From: Clostridium brassicae
GTDB taxonomy: Bacteria; Bacillota; Clostridia; Clostridiales; Clostridiaceae
Reading direction: 5' to 3'
Assembly (NCBI RefSeq): GCF_026738875.1
Contig: NZ_JAPQFJ010000005.1
Location: 124,001 to 188,000 of the forward strand
DNA: 64,000 bases
The notes below the pieces were generated by a model. The model searched no databases, had not been told where the DNA came from, and saw nothing but the letters and a program-made list of their open reading frames with translations. A program made the translations under genes and the position numbers. Positions 44,298-53,815 of the stretch are shown here, piece after piece (positions within the stretch are counted from its first letter, which is position 1; the number at the start of each line of letters is the position of its first letter).

Positions 44298-45530
44298 TTA
44301 TACATATTCATTGTAACCTATATTTCTAACATTCTGGTTAGCCTCTATCTGAATTTTTAATTTTTCATAATTACTTCCTAATGAAAATAACACAGAACCT
44401 CTTTCTAAGAATATAAATTTATTGGTTTTTTCAAACTTTTTATAATACTCTCCTTCTTCCTTAAATTTACTATAATCTGTTTTTAAATTTCTAAAAGTAA
44501 TTCCATTAACTATTCCATAGTCACAATATTTATCATACTTTTCTTTACTTATATAAGTATTGCTTAATAAAATCATCTTTTTATAAATGATTTTATCGTC
44601 TTTATCATTAACTTCATTATTTGTATTCTCAAAATCATCTTTTATATATTTGTCCACTTTTTTAAAACTTATTTTAAAATAAGAACCTTCTCCACCTAAA
44701 TTCACAACATTGCTGTAACCATCTAAATCACTTTCTTTAAAATCCGTATTAAAATTTACATCTAAATTAAATGCAAATTCATAATCATTTTCTAATCTAT
44801 ATCTTATAATTTTATATAATCCATCTTCTGATGTCTGCTTATTCTTCTCCACATTAATTCCAATCTGTTTGTCTTCTTTAAAAACATCATTAAAATTTAT
44901 TATATTTTTACCCTTATCCATAAAGCCAGTTGCCAACCCGTCTTTAGCTACATAATCATAAGGAATATATATTGTTTTATTTTCTTCTTTATTGTTTCCA
45001 AAATTAACTTTACACTTTTTGTTTTCATTAAAATTAAAATTAAAGGGAACATACCTTTTATTAAAAGGGACATATCTTTTATTAAAGTTTAAAATTCTAT
45101 ATTTTTTATTATATATATTAATTTTTTTAATCTCATTTATTTTGTTTTTATTTATTCTAATTACCTTTTTAACTTTATGATCCTTAGGTACAGAAATCAA
45201 ATATTTATTTTCCTTTTTTATAAACACAGGGTATATTTTTTCTATAACCCCAAACTGCTGCTTTTCTATAGCATTAATATTAAAACTTTTATTTCCTATT
45301 AATATATTAACCTTGTCATAAATTCCGTTATAATTCCAATCATATCTTATTAAGTTTTTTATAATGAGCATTTCTTTTCTAAGCATTCCTAATATGGAAG
45401 TTTGTTGTGGAAAACATTCAGATTGAATTATATAATGTTCATTATCTTCACCTAAACCAAAAGTTCTTTCACTTCCGAAAAAGAATGATCCCATAGGTTT
45501 TAATGTAACTAGATATTTATTCTTCATCAT
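44298..45530 (-). CDS. cmr3: Type III-B effector subunit Cmr3
   Basis: 410 residues, Cas5-like; holds the crRNA 5' handle and contacts Cas10. LKPMGSFFFGSERTFGLGEDNEHYIIQSECFPQQTSILGMLRKEM is the Cmr3 N-terminal signature. The middle part has an unusual duplicated FNKRYVPFNKRYVPFNFNF, probably a flexible loop. It overlaps the end of cmr2 by 14 nt; start could be either of two adjacent ATG codons. Confidence 0.9.
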   Translation of the reverse strand: MMKNKYLVTLKPMGSFFFGSERTFGLGEDNEHYIIQSECFPQQTSILGMLRKEMLIIKNLIRYDWNYNGIYDKVNILIGNKSFNINAIEKQQFGVIEKIYPVFIKKENKYLISVPKDHKVKKVIRINKNKINEIKKINIYNKKYRILNFNKRYVPFNKRYVPFNFNFNENKKCKVNFGNNKEENKTIYIPYDYVAKDGLATGFMDKGKNIINFNDVFKEDKQIGINVEKNKQTSEDGLYKIIRYRLENDYEFAFNLDVNFNTDFKESDLDGYSNVVNLGGEGSYFKISFKKVDKYIKDDFENTNNEVNDKDDKIIYKKMILLSNTYISKEKYDKYCDYGIVNGITFRNLKTDYSKFKEEGEYYKKFEKTNKFIFLERGSVLFSLGSNYEKLKIQIEANQNVRNIGYNEYV

Positions 45531-47358
45531 CCTTCTCCTTTTCTCCTAAAAATCTTATAAATTTTAAATAAGTATATATTTTTTCCTTAACTTTCTTATC
45601 TTTAAATCTTTCATTTAATTCTCTTATTTCAGTTTCGTCTTCATTATTTTCTATCTCTAACTTACATTCATAGTAAATCTCAAAAATTAAATTTTGGATA
45701 TTAGTTATACATTCTTTAACTTCACCTTTTTCATGATAATCTTCATTAAAATTATTATGAAAGTAATTTTGAAGCATTTCTAAACTATCTCCAACACAAT
45801 TTAATATGCTATCTTCTACCCATAATTTATTAGAAATAGCTCTTAAATTGTTTATTAACCCTTCTCTTTCATTTTCTCCTTTGCCTAAAATTTTCATTTC
45901 TTTTTTTAGAATTTCTTTAAAGTTTTCATATGACTTAGATTTTTTATTTAGTGTTAATCCATACCATTGCCCACTATGCTTTATAACTTTAAAAGATATA
46001 GCATCCTTTTCTATAGCTTTCACTTCAGTTTCTTTATCTTCCTTAGAAAAATGCTTATAATTTTTAGCATTATTGAAAAGTAAGCTTCCTGTATCTTTTA
46101 ATGCCTCATACAGTGGATATTTATAATGTATTATTGACATTCCAAAAGAAAGAGTAGGTTTCTTTATACTATCTTCATCATTTTTTAAATTTTCTTTTAA
46201 GTACTTCTCAAATCCAGTTTCAAACTTTTCTGAGACTATATCTATCAAATCGAATATATTTTTACAATCATTTTTACTTTTTCTATTTATTACAGGAGCT
46301 ATAAATAACAAATCATCTCCTCCTGCATATAGGGTGAATCCACCATAATTTTCAATAATGTTTACAGAATCCTTTGCATGGTTATATAATTGTTTAGAAA
46401 ATCCTTTAAACGTTTCCTTTTCATTCTCATGATTTTGTTGCAATTTTTCAATAATTTTCCCTATACCATCCCCATCTACTTGAACAATAGCAACATAATT
46501 ATGTACTTTTCTTCTTTCTTGCTTATGTGACTTTCTCAGTTTATCCTCTGAGCTATCATCATCAGCCTCTACCCCTAAGTCTCTCATTGCAATATTAGCT
46601 AATGAAGGATAGTTTTTATAAAACTTTTCTTGCACTTCTTCAGCATCTATATTTTTTGTGATTCCCTCTCCAAACGCATCTATTGCCAAAAAACTTTTTT
46701 TCATAATTTCATTTTTAAAAAAATAAGATAAATAATTGTCTTTTTCACTATTACTAAATTTTTCGTTTAATTCAACTGCATCTAGATATCTTGAAACCTC
46801 AAAAATTATATTTGTTTTATTATTCTTAATATCAGCTTCATTAATTTCAACTTCTACAGAATATATTTGAAAATATTCTCTTATATAATCTTTTATATTA
46901 TTTTCAATATCTCCCCTTTTAAATATTTCATTTAGTTTTTCTTTAAGCTTATATTTATCATTTTCCTCACTACTAAATTTTACAATTCTCTCATAGTAAC
47001 TACTTATATCTTTATACACTTGCTCTGCAACCATCTTCTTAACATCATCTATTATTCTATTTACTGATTCAAATTCATTTTCATTTTCTTTTGATTGAAA
47101 AATAAATCTATCATGAAATATGCCAGCTTTATGCTGTTCCTTAAATATGTTATCAGTATATCCTTCTCCAACATAAGGCACTATAAATCTATCTTGAATA
47201 TTATCGTTTTTATGCTTTTTTAATGTTTTCTCAATTATTTTTTTCATTATAAATGAAAATATATAACTACTACCCCATAGCTCTCCTGTACGTTTTGCTA
47301 ACTGAATAGTTTTATATATCGGACCTATTGTTACCCCTACATATGTTCTTGTTCCCAT
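45517..47358 (-). CDS. cmr2: Cas10 (Cmr2), signalling subunit without HD nuclease domain
   Basis: 613 residues. Two palm domains: VDGDGIGKI at 294-302 and AGGDDLLF at 345-352, the GGDD active site that makes the nucleotide signal from ATP. The protein begins GVTIGPIYKTIQLAKRTGELWGSSYIFSFIM, i.e. where other Cmr2 proteins begin after their HD domain, so DNA cleavage by Cas10 is not expected. In operons with CorA and SAM-AMP lyase, known relatives join ATP to S-adenosylmethionine. One base overlaps cmr1. Confidence 0.93.
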   Translation of the reverse strand: MGTRTYVGVTIGPIYKTIQLAKRTGELWGSSYIFSFIMKKIIEKTLKKHKNDNIQDRFIVPYVGEGYTDNIFKEQHKAGIFHDRFIFQSKENENEFESVNRIIDDVKKMVAEQVYKDISSYYERIVKFSSEENDKYKLKEKLNEIFKRGDIENNIKDYIREYFQIYSVEVEINEADIKNNKTNIIFEVSRYLDAVELNEKFSNSEKDNYLSYFFKNEIMKKSFLAIDAFGEGITKNIDAEEVQEKFYKNYPSLANIAMRDLGVEADDDSSEDKLRKSHKQERRKVHNYVAIVQVDGDGIGKIIEKLQQNHENEKETFKGFSKQLYNHAKDSVNIIENYGGFTLYAGGDDLLFIAPVINRKSKNDCKNIFDLIDIVSEKFETGFEKYLKENLKNDEDSIKKPTLSFGMSIIHYKYPLYEALKDTGSLLFNNAKNYKHFSKEDKETEVKAIEKDAISFKVIKHSGQWYGLTLNKKSKSYENFKEILKKEMKILGKGENEREGLINNLRAISNKLWVEDSILNCVGDSLEMLQNYFHNNFNEDYHEKGEVKECITNIQNLIFEIYYECKLEIENNEDETEIRELNERFKDKKVKEKIYTYLKFIRFLGEKEKDDEE

Positions 47359-48557
47359 TACTTCACCACCTGTCTGATTTGTATCTCTCTTGTTTTTGCT
47401 ATATTTAACTTATCTTCAAAGAAATTATGTACTTTTGCTTTCTCTAAACGATTATTAAAATACTCTGCAAATTCACATAAAAAATCTTCTAAGTTAAATT
47501 GATCACAACGTGGAGTATAGATTATTTTTTTATCCGTTTTCATTACGCCTCTACATAAATATGTATTGCTAAATTCAAATCTTTTATTAAACATTTCCTC
47601 TGGAATTTTTTTAGGAACTATAAATAATTTATTTTCTATAATTTTAAATAATATAGGTGACTGAAATCTATCTATATCACTAACATATCTTATTTTCCCT
47701 TTTCTTACATTATCTCTAAATTCAATGCCATCACATATTCCTAACATAGCTCTAACATATTTCTTGGGTTTTCCATCATTCTCAACTCTATCATTAATTT
47801 TAAAAAAATTTTCTTTAATAAACCTTTTTTCATTTCCTATATTTCTATTAAGCATATATTTAAATAAAAAACCTTTTCGATAGCTATTATTCGGTCTTTT
47901 AGGGAAATTCCACCCCGACTTCATTAATGGATATATAATAGATATATCCTTCATAATATCAAGATACTTTTCTTTATTATATTGAATAAATAAATATTTG
48001 TTTATCCCGTTACACATACAAGCTTTTTCTATTGATTTATTAATTTTATTTTTAGGATTTTTTACATAAAACGAGCCAAATCCTTTACTTTGCCTTGTAC
48101 CAAAATTATTTATAGATAAAAAAAACTCTATATTTTCATTGATTTTATCTTTTAGTTTTTCATGTAATGTGAAAAACTCTAAGACAACATCATCATCTGT
48201 AAAAACGCTTATAATTTCATCCTTTTCTTTACCTTTATTTTGACTTCCCATATTAGCAAAATAAAGTGATTTTATATGTCCTTTTATATCTAACTTTCTT
48301 ATTTTAGATATATCTGTAATTATCCTTAACTTATAATCAAAAGCTTCTTTTTCTTCAAAATCTTCTTCTTTTCTTGTATCGTTATACCCAATTAAATACT
48401 GCTTATACTCTTCAAATCCACCTTTAAAAACATTTTCTTTTAAAAATTTGTCAAGCTTTGGTTTAAATTCTGTAGCTCTTATAGTGGCCCCTTTTTGACT
48501 CCCTTGAAAATGAATCAAAGGAGTATGCTGTTTTAATGTAATTGTAAGTTTAGGCAT
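47358..48557 (-). CDS. cmr1: Type III-B effector subunit Cmr1
   Basis: 399 residues, Cas7-like end subunit. Starts LTITLKQHTPLIHFQGSQKGATIRATEFKPKLDKFL, typical of Cmr1, and has the glycine loop FGTRQSKGFGSFYV near 154-167. Repeated Arg/Lys-rich segments (KRPNNSYRKGF) could contact RNA. Ends in TAATG overlapping the start of cmr2. Confidence 0.87.
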   Translation of the reverse strand: MPKLTITLKQHTPLIHFQGSQKGATIRATEFKPKLDKFLKENVFKGGFEEYKQYLIGYNDTRKEEDFEEKEAFDYKLRIITDISKIRKLDIKGHIKSLYFANMGSQNKGKEKDEIISVFTDDDVVLEFFTLHEKLKDKINENIEFFLSINNFGTRQSKGFGSFYVKNPKNKINKSIEKACMCNGINKYLFIQYNKEKYLDIMKDISIIYPLMKSGWNFPKRPNNSYRKGFLFKYMLNRNIGNEKRFIKENFFKINDRVENDGKPKKYVRAMLGICDGIEFRDNVRKGKIRYVSDIDRFQSPILFKIIENKLFIVPKKIPEEMFNKRFEFSNTYLCRGVMKTDKKIIYTPRCDQFNLEDFLCEFAEYFNNRLEKAKVHNFFEDKLNIAKTREIQIRQVVK

Positions 48558-48585
48558 AAAAAATCTCCTTTATTATCTGTAAAAT

Positions 48586-50220
48586 TTATTTTATAATACG
48601 TAAATAATATATTATTCCAATAATAGCACTAATTCTCATTACCCAAAGAATATTTTTAAGTGATTTAGGCTTGTTTGCCATCTTCTTAAAAAAGGTAATA
48701 CAACATATTACAATTGCAAAAGGTATATATTGATATTTAAGTACCCATTTCAAACCCATATCTTCCTTCTTCAACCCCGCTATAGTTGCAATTAATGTCA
48801 TAAATGCAATCCCTATTCCTGTAAATGTAACAATATTTAATAAATTGTTAGTTTTCTCATTAGAAATAAACGCAGCGTAGCTATTCACTTCATCTATTTC
48901 TTTATCTAATTTTTCTATATCTTTTTCTATTCTCATCATTTCAATTAATTTATCATATAATTCTATGCCCTGTTCTTGTGCTGTTACTTCTCTAAAGGAA
49001 AGCTTGTTCACAAACCAAAGATAATGCTTTTGAAGTTGCTTTGTCTTCTCTAATGCTTCATCCTTATCCAACTGAGTTATTTTTGAAACTTCATCAGAAA
49101 ATCTTAAAATTGATGCTCTTTGAGTTAGTGCTAATAAAACCATCTCATAATACAATGTCTTAAAATGATTAACTAAAAAATCATCATCGCCTTTTTCAGG
49201 TTCACTTTTAATCGCCATAAAAGAATATCTACTTACGCCAAAAAGTGTTTGGTAATTTTTCCATCTTGTATAAGTTGACTTTTTTAATAGCTCTTTAGAC
49301 ATATACTCATCTTGACAAGTTGGCGAATCATTATCAACAAAAATATACTTATACCAAAAATCACTTTTTAAATACCTATCATTTTCATTATTTGTTAGAA
49401 ATTTAGACATAACATTATTCCTATATATACAAATAGTAAACATTCTATCATCTATAACAGGATTAATAAATATATCATCCTTTTTAGCCTCTTCCTTAAT
49501 ACACTTAAATTTATCTCCCAATAAGGTTAATATGGTTTTAGAAATTCTATTATACTCTTTATATATATCGTAATTAAAATTTTCTGTTATTTCTTTGTCC
49601 AACACAATAGAGAGTTCTGTTGCTAGAAAACTATTTTGTACTTTATCTAATGGATAATACTGAGGATATATCCTTCTACCATAATCATTTATATTTAATA
49701 TATCCCCTGGATGTTTGTATTCATAATTATCAAGAAAATAGCTTAAAACAGCCACCCCAGTATCATAAATTTTTAATTTTATATTTTTTATATCTAATGA
49801 ATAGTGTTTTTCATCTTTATCTTTTTTCTTAATCCTTATCTTATACTCAGAAAGCTTACCAACATACTCATAGTTATAAACAATCTCTAAATCCTTCTTA
49901 GGTAAAGTTTTTTTACTTAATGAATATATACTTTTACGAAATTTATATGCACATTCAAACTTATATTCATCGGTTAATTTTTTACCATATATAGCATCTC
50001 TTACATTATCATAAAAATATGTATATTGATTATATTCAAGATTGTTTGTTATGGCATTCTCCTTCTTATCCCATTTGTCTTTATCTAAACTATTTATAAA
50101 CTTTTCTACATTTAGTCTATTGTCTATACATGTATCAAAACAATTTTTATTGCTCATATAATCCCACCTAAACGGGAACATAAATATATGTGAACTTATT
50201 ATTTTTTTATTACTCACCAT
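48586..50220 (-). CDS. CorA-like membrane effector of the type III-B system
   Basis: 544 residues. A large N-terminal cytoplasmic domain of about 400 residues, a coiled-coil stretch (RIEKDIEKLDKEIDEV), then three membrane segments near 447-471 (NIVTFTGIGIAFMTLIATIAG), 484-502 (YIPFAIVICCITFF) and 520-541. The layout is that of CorA-type channels, but the GMN motif of magnesium transporters is absent. Known homologues in type III-B loci (Bacteroides fragilis, C. botulinum) open or disrupt the membrane when they bind SAM-AMP. It lies between the lyase gene and cmr1 in one operon. Confidence 0.82.
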   Translation of the reverse strand: MVSNKKIISSHIFMFPFRWDYMSNKNCFDTCIDNRLNVEKFINSLDKDKWDKKENAITNNLEYNQYTYFYDNVRDAIYGKKLTDEYKFECAYKFRKSIYSLSKKTLPKKDLEIVYNYEYVGKLSEYKIRIKKKDKDEKHYSLDIKNIKLKIYDTGVAVLSYFLDNYEYKHPGDILNINDYGRRIYPQYYPLDKVQNSFLATELSIVLDKEITENFNYDIYKEYNRISKTILTLLGDKFKCIKEEAKKDDIFINPVIDDRMFTICIYRNNVMSKFLTNNENDRYLKSDFWYKYIFVDNDSPTCQDEYMSKELLKKSTYTRWKNYQTLFGVSRYSFMAIKSEPEKGDDDFLVNHFKTLYYEMVLLALTQRASILRFSDEVSKITQLDKDEALEKTKQLQKHYLWFVNKLSFREVTAQEQGIELYDKLIEMMRIEKDIEKLDKEIDEVNSYAAFISNEKTNNLLNIVTFTGIGIAFMTLIATIAGLKKEDMGLKWVLKYQYIPFAIVICCITFFKKMANKPKSLKNILWVMRISAIIGIIYYLRIIK

Positions 50221-50255
50221 TAACGCTCCTCAACCTAGTACATTCAAAATCATTC

Positions 50256-50639
50256 TTATTTATCGTCCTTAAAATAAAACAGTTCTACCTCACTAAATTC
50301 ACAAGTAAGAGTGGATTGTTTTAATTCTTTTTTTAGCTCTTTTGCCAACTTTATAACTGTATTTTTCCATGCATTCATATCTTGAACAAACTCTTTATTT
50401 GCAACTCCTGTAATCACTATAGTTTCTTCTCCACCTTTGGGACATCCCCACGCTTCATTGTAAATTGTTTTACTTACTTTCATAACTGCGGAAACATATA
50501 TATTACTCTTTTCAAACTCTTGTTTTGCTATTCTCTGCCATAACTCCCCTACCAAATTTAAGCTCTCATTCTGGTTGTTATTGTGAAAATAGCCCTTATT
50601 TACACCAGTTACAATTTCAAATCTTAGAGTTTTATTCAT
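50256..50639 (-). CDS. SAM-AMP lyase-like protein (PII superfamily), signal off-switch
   Basis: 127 residues. FEIVTGVNKGYF at the start, VSAVMKVSKTIYNEAWGCPKGGEETIVITGVAN in the middle and LTCEFSEVELFYF at the end suggest a ferredoxin-like PII fold. In C. botulinum the gene at this place beside corA encodes a SAM-AMP lyase that splits the signal into MTA-AMP and homoserine lactone. I infer the same role from context, size and general pattern. It lies 25 nt after the second cas6 and 35 nt before the corA-like gene. Confidence 0.7.
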   Translation of the reverse strand: MNKTLRFEIVTGVNKGYFHNNNQNESLNLVGELWQRIAKQEFEKSNIYVSAVMKVSKTIYNEAWGCPKGGEETIVITGVANKEFVQDMNAWKNTVIKLAKELKKELKQSTLTCEFSEVELFYFKDDK

Positions 50640-50664
50640 ACTACACCATCCTTACATGATACTT

Positions 50665-51354
50665 TTATTTTCCACTACAAAACCCTGCTCCAATAGCTGA
50701 ATTTTTCTCTCCAACTCCAACTGCCATAGCCATAAAAGCTATCTTTTGAGCTTCTTCATCGTCTTGAACTTCTATACTTACTTTATTTGCTAGCAATTTT
50801 ATACCTTTATAATTAAAATACATAGGCATCCTATTTTTAAATTTTAACCTCTTTATAAATCTACCCTGAATGTTTATATCTTCATTAAAAAAGTCTTTAT
50901 ACTTCTTTTCCAAATTAGCTTCTACTCTATTCTTAAATATCTCCAAATCCTCCCCTTGCAGCCAAGGTTTGTTATCTATAGTTATGATTACAGGGGTTAC
51001 AGTATATAGTTCATTAATGTGCCTTTGTTTCACTTGACTTGCTGCAACAGAAATAACCTTAAAATCATTACTTTCTAACCTCTGTAAACAGATTTTAATT
51101 TTCTCCATAAATTCAAAATTCAATCCTCTAATTTTGAAAATATATAATTTATCACTTTTATAGATCTTATCTTTTTCTAAAGGATAAAAACTATTAAATA
51201 CATAATGTTTATATTCCTTTTTAGGATGAAGCTCCTTTAAGTCTTTATCTAATAACATAGCTTTATTTATATTCTTTCCAATTATATACCCACTATCTGC
51301 AAAAAATATATTTCTCTTTAACATCACGGTTACTGTTAATTCTACAAAATTCAT
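50665..51354 (-). CDS. cas6: Second Cas6, heading the type III-B operon
   Basis: 229 residues. Clearly related to the I-B Cas6: YKHYVFNSFYPLEKDKIYKSDKLYIFKIRGL and YTVTPVIITIDNKPWLQGEDLEIFKNRVEANLEKKY align with matching stretches there. The C-terminal loop reads GVGEKNSAIGAGFCSGK, less glycine-rich and without the RGMGF form. Since all arrays share one repeat family, the two enzymes may be redundant or differ in the repeat variant (CCTATG or CTCATG) they prefer. Confidence 0.85.
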   Translation of the reverse strand: MNFVELTVTVMLKRNIFFADSGYIIGKNINKAMLLDKDLKELHPKKEYKHYVFNSFYPLEKDKIYKSDKLYIFKIRGLNFEFMEKIKICLQRLESNDFKVISVAASQVKQRHINELYTVTPVIITIDNKPWLQGEDLEIFKNRVEANLEKKYKDFFNEDINIQGRFIKRLKFKNRMPMYFNYKGIKLLANKVSIEVQDDEEAQKIAFMAMAVGVGEKNSAIGAGFCSGK

Positions 51355-51390
51355 TAATACACCTCTTTATAAAGTTATAAATTTTCATAT

Positions 51391-51420
51391 ATTATACCAT
51401 ATTATAGAATAATTTGTCTT
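51391..51420 (-). promoter_or_regulatory. Probable promoter of the type III-B operon
   Basis: Minus strand: AAGACA (51420-51415), 18 nt, TATAAT (51396-51391) with TGG directly before it. A second TATAAT overlaps further upstream. RBS AGAGGTG before the ATG at 51354. Confidence 0.55.
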
Positions 51421-51680
51421 TTATTACGATAACTCCTATTTTGCATTTATTTTTACTAATTAGTTGACAAACACTTTACATATATAATTGTGTACCTTAA
51501 TAAAATGCTATTTTCCAAATTACATATCCTCAGCATCCTCCTCTTAAACTACAGCAATAAAAAAAGCTGAAACTCCAATATGTCTATTGAAATTCCAACT
51601 TTTTTATTTAAATATCATATTTATACACTTAATTTATTTTATATTTTCCAATTATTCATGTATACCTTCTATTATATAAA
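51421..51680. other. Gap between type III-B promoter and IS21 element
   Basis: No gene. An imperfect hairpin, AAAAAAGCTGAAACTCCAA...AACTTTTTT (about 51560-51607), with T and A runs on both sides could act as a terminator in either direction. Confidence 0.4.
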
Positions 51681-51717
51681 TGATACTATAAGAATGTAAG
51701 AATGTGATCATTTAAGA

Positions 51718-53070
51718 ATGAATGAATTAAGTATATGTATAATATTATTATCCATATTTAAATCGGGGGTAATTATAATTATACATGTAAATGTTAATTC
51801 TAAAGTAAAAATTAATAAATTGGAGGATCTTCATAAACTAAAACCAATTATGGAGGGCAATAATTTGAAAGTAAATAAAACCCAGATAGCTAGAGAACTT
51901 GGTGTTGATCCACGTACCGTAGGTAAATATTTAAATGGATATGTAAAACCAATCACAAGAAACCGCAAATCTAAAATAAAAGCTTTTGAACCTATTATTA
52001 AAGAGCTACTTGGTAAAGATTCAATTCAAGTATTTTATTATAAGCGCATTTTATGGCAATATCTTAAAGATAATCATGAACTAGATTGCGCACAATCTTC
52101 GTTTAGAAGGTACATTTCTAATCACTCAGAGTTTAATGAGTATTTTAATAATAGGAAAAAAGGACATATCTCCAAGGCTACGCCTATGCGGTATGAGACT
52201 GGGAAAGGTCAACAAGCACAATTAGATTGGAAAGAAAATATTGATTTTGTATTAAATACAGGTGAAGTTATTAATATAAATATTTTTGTATTAATCCTTT
52301 CATACTCTAGATTTAGAGTATATAGATTGTCTCTCGACAAAACACAAGATGTATTACTTTCTTTTCTAGATCAGGCATTTGAATCATTTGAAGGTGCTCC
52401 GCAGGAACTATTAACAGATAACATGAAGACTGTTATGGATAGATCTAGAACTAATTATTATAAGGGAAAGGTAAATTATAAATTTCAACAGTTTGCAGAT
52501 GATTATGGTTTTAAAGTCCATCCCTGCGTAGCAGGAAGACCTAATACAAAAGCTAAAGTTGAAGCTCCTATGAAATTATTAGATGAAATAAGAGCATATA
52601 ACGGAACATTAAATTATGAAGAGCTACATAAGCTTGTTGCAGATTTAAATAATAGAATTAATAGTACATGCCATACATCAACAGGTAAAATACCAATATT
52701 GCATTTAGAAAAAGAAAAAGATTTCTTATCAGAGCTGCCTAAAGATCAAATAAGAAATCTTTACAAAATAGCCACCATATCTGTTAAAGTAAATCGCCAA
52801 AGTATGATTTCATATAAATCAAACCAATATTCTGTACCACCAGAATATATAGGCAAAAGACTAAAACTTCAAGTATATGATGATCAACTACATGTGTATT
52901 ATAACACAAATTTAGTTACTATTCATAGAATACAAAATCAAAAACTAAATTATCATACTGATCATTATGCTGAAATTAGTGCTTTAACATTTAATCAAAA
53001 TTCATATGAAATGATGGAAATGGCTAAAAATAATTTAAAAATGATAGGAGAAGTATATCAAAATGAATAG
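51718..53070 (+). CDS. istA: IS21-family transposase IstA
   Basis: Up to 450 residues; the first 30 are doubtful as the start lies inside the terminal repeat and lacks a ribosome-binding site. Helix-turn-helix KTQIARELGVDPRTVGKYLNG near 54-74. DDE residues: D in QLDWKENIDF, D in LLTDNMKTVMD, E in TKAKVEAPMKLLDEIR. C-terminal SYKSNQYSVPPEYIGKRLKLQVY is the IstA beta domain. Cuts and joins the element ends together with IstB. Confidence 0.93.
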   Translation: MNELSICIILLSIFKSGVIIIIHVNVNSKVKINKLEDLHKLKPIMEGNNLKVNKTQIARELGVDPRTVGKYLNGYVKPITRNRKSKIKAFEPIIKELLGKDSIQVFYYKRILWQYLKDNHELDCAQSSFRRYISNHSEFNEYFNNRKKGHISKATPMRYETGKGQQAQLDWKENIDFVLNTGEVININIFVLILSYSRFRVYRLSLDKTQDVLLSFLDQAFESFEGAPQELLTDNMKTVMDRSRTNYYKGKVNYKFQQFADDYGFKVHPCVAGRPNTKAKVEAPMKLLDEIRAYNGTLNYEELHKLVADLNNRINSTCHTSTGKIPILHLEKEKDFLSELPKDQIRNLYKIATISVKVNRQSMISYKSNQYSVPPEYIGKRLKLQVYDDQLHVYYNTNLVTIHRIQNQKLNYHTDHYAEISALTFNQNSYEMMEMAKNNLKMIGEVYQNE

Positions 53071-53815
53071 TACATATACACAGCTTATAAAGAATTTAGA
53101 ATATTTAAAAATGAAGCAAATGATTAATCATTTGGACGAAGTTATTGATTTTATAACTAAAAATAATTTATCTTTTGTTGATGCTCTTATTAAGCTTACA
53201 GGTCATGAAATTGACTATAAGGAAGCAAATATGATTAAATCTATGGTTAAGGTTGGTGCTTTTCCACATCAAAAGGAAATCAAGGATTTTGACTTCAATT
53301 TTCAACCTAGCATTAATAAAGATGAAATATTAGATTTTTTAACATTACGTTTTTTAGATGTACAAGAAAATATTGTGTTTTTAGGAACTAGTGGAGTTGG
53401 GAAAACACACCTTGCAACTTCTATTGGTATCGCGGCAGCGAAGCGTCGATACAGCACATATTTTATAAAATGCCATGATTTATTACAGCAACTAAAACGT
53501 GCAAAACTAGAGAATCGATTAGATTCTAGACTTAAGCATTTTACTAAGTATAAGCTTCTGATAATTGATGAATTGGGCTATCTACCGATAGATAAGGATG
53601 ATTCTAAATTGTTTTTTCAGCTTATCGATATGCGATATGAGAAAAAAAGTACAATATTAACAACTAATATAAATTTTAATGCTTGGCATGATATTTTCTA
53701 TGATCCAGTTATTGCAAATGCTATCTTGGATAGGGTTTTGCATCATGCTAATGTTGTTTCTATTAGTAGAAAATCATATCGTTTAAAGGATCATTTTAAG
53801 CAAGAAGATGAGTAA
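53063..53815 (+). CDS. istB: IS21-family helper ATPase IstB
   Basis: 250 residues, AAA+ protein of the DnaC/IstB class. Walker A FLGTSGVGKTHLAT near 112-125, Walker B LLIIDELGYLP near 164-174, sensor STILTTNINFNAW. It selects the target and regulates IstA. Full length, so the element may be active. Confidence 0.95.
   Translation: MNSTYTQLIKNLEYLKMKQMINHLDEVIDFITKNNLSFVDALIKLTGHEIDYKEANMIKSMVKVGAFPHQKEIKDFDFNFQPSINKDEILDFLTLRFLDVQENIVFLGTSGVGKTHLATSIGIAAAKRRYSTYFIKCHDLLQQLKRAKLENRLDSRLKHFTKYKLLIIDELGYLPIDKDDSKLFFQLIDMRYEKKSTILTTNINFNAWHDIFYDPVIANAILDRVLHHANVVSISRKSYRLKDHFKQEDE

Noticed and set aside
44992-45180. Plus-strand frame with a repeated KGTYLLLK peptide
   Set aside because: Antisense of the duplicated NKRYVPF segment of cmr3.
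51605-51634. ATTTAAATA start of a possible degenerate repeat near the type III-B promoter
   Set aside because: Only the first nine bases match and the adjoining sequence is a terminator-like hairpin with no match to the operon promoter.
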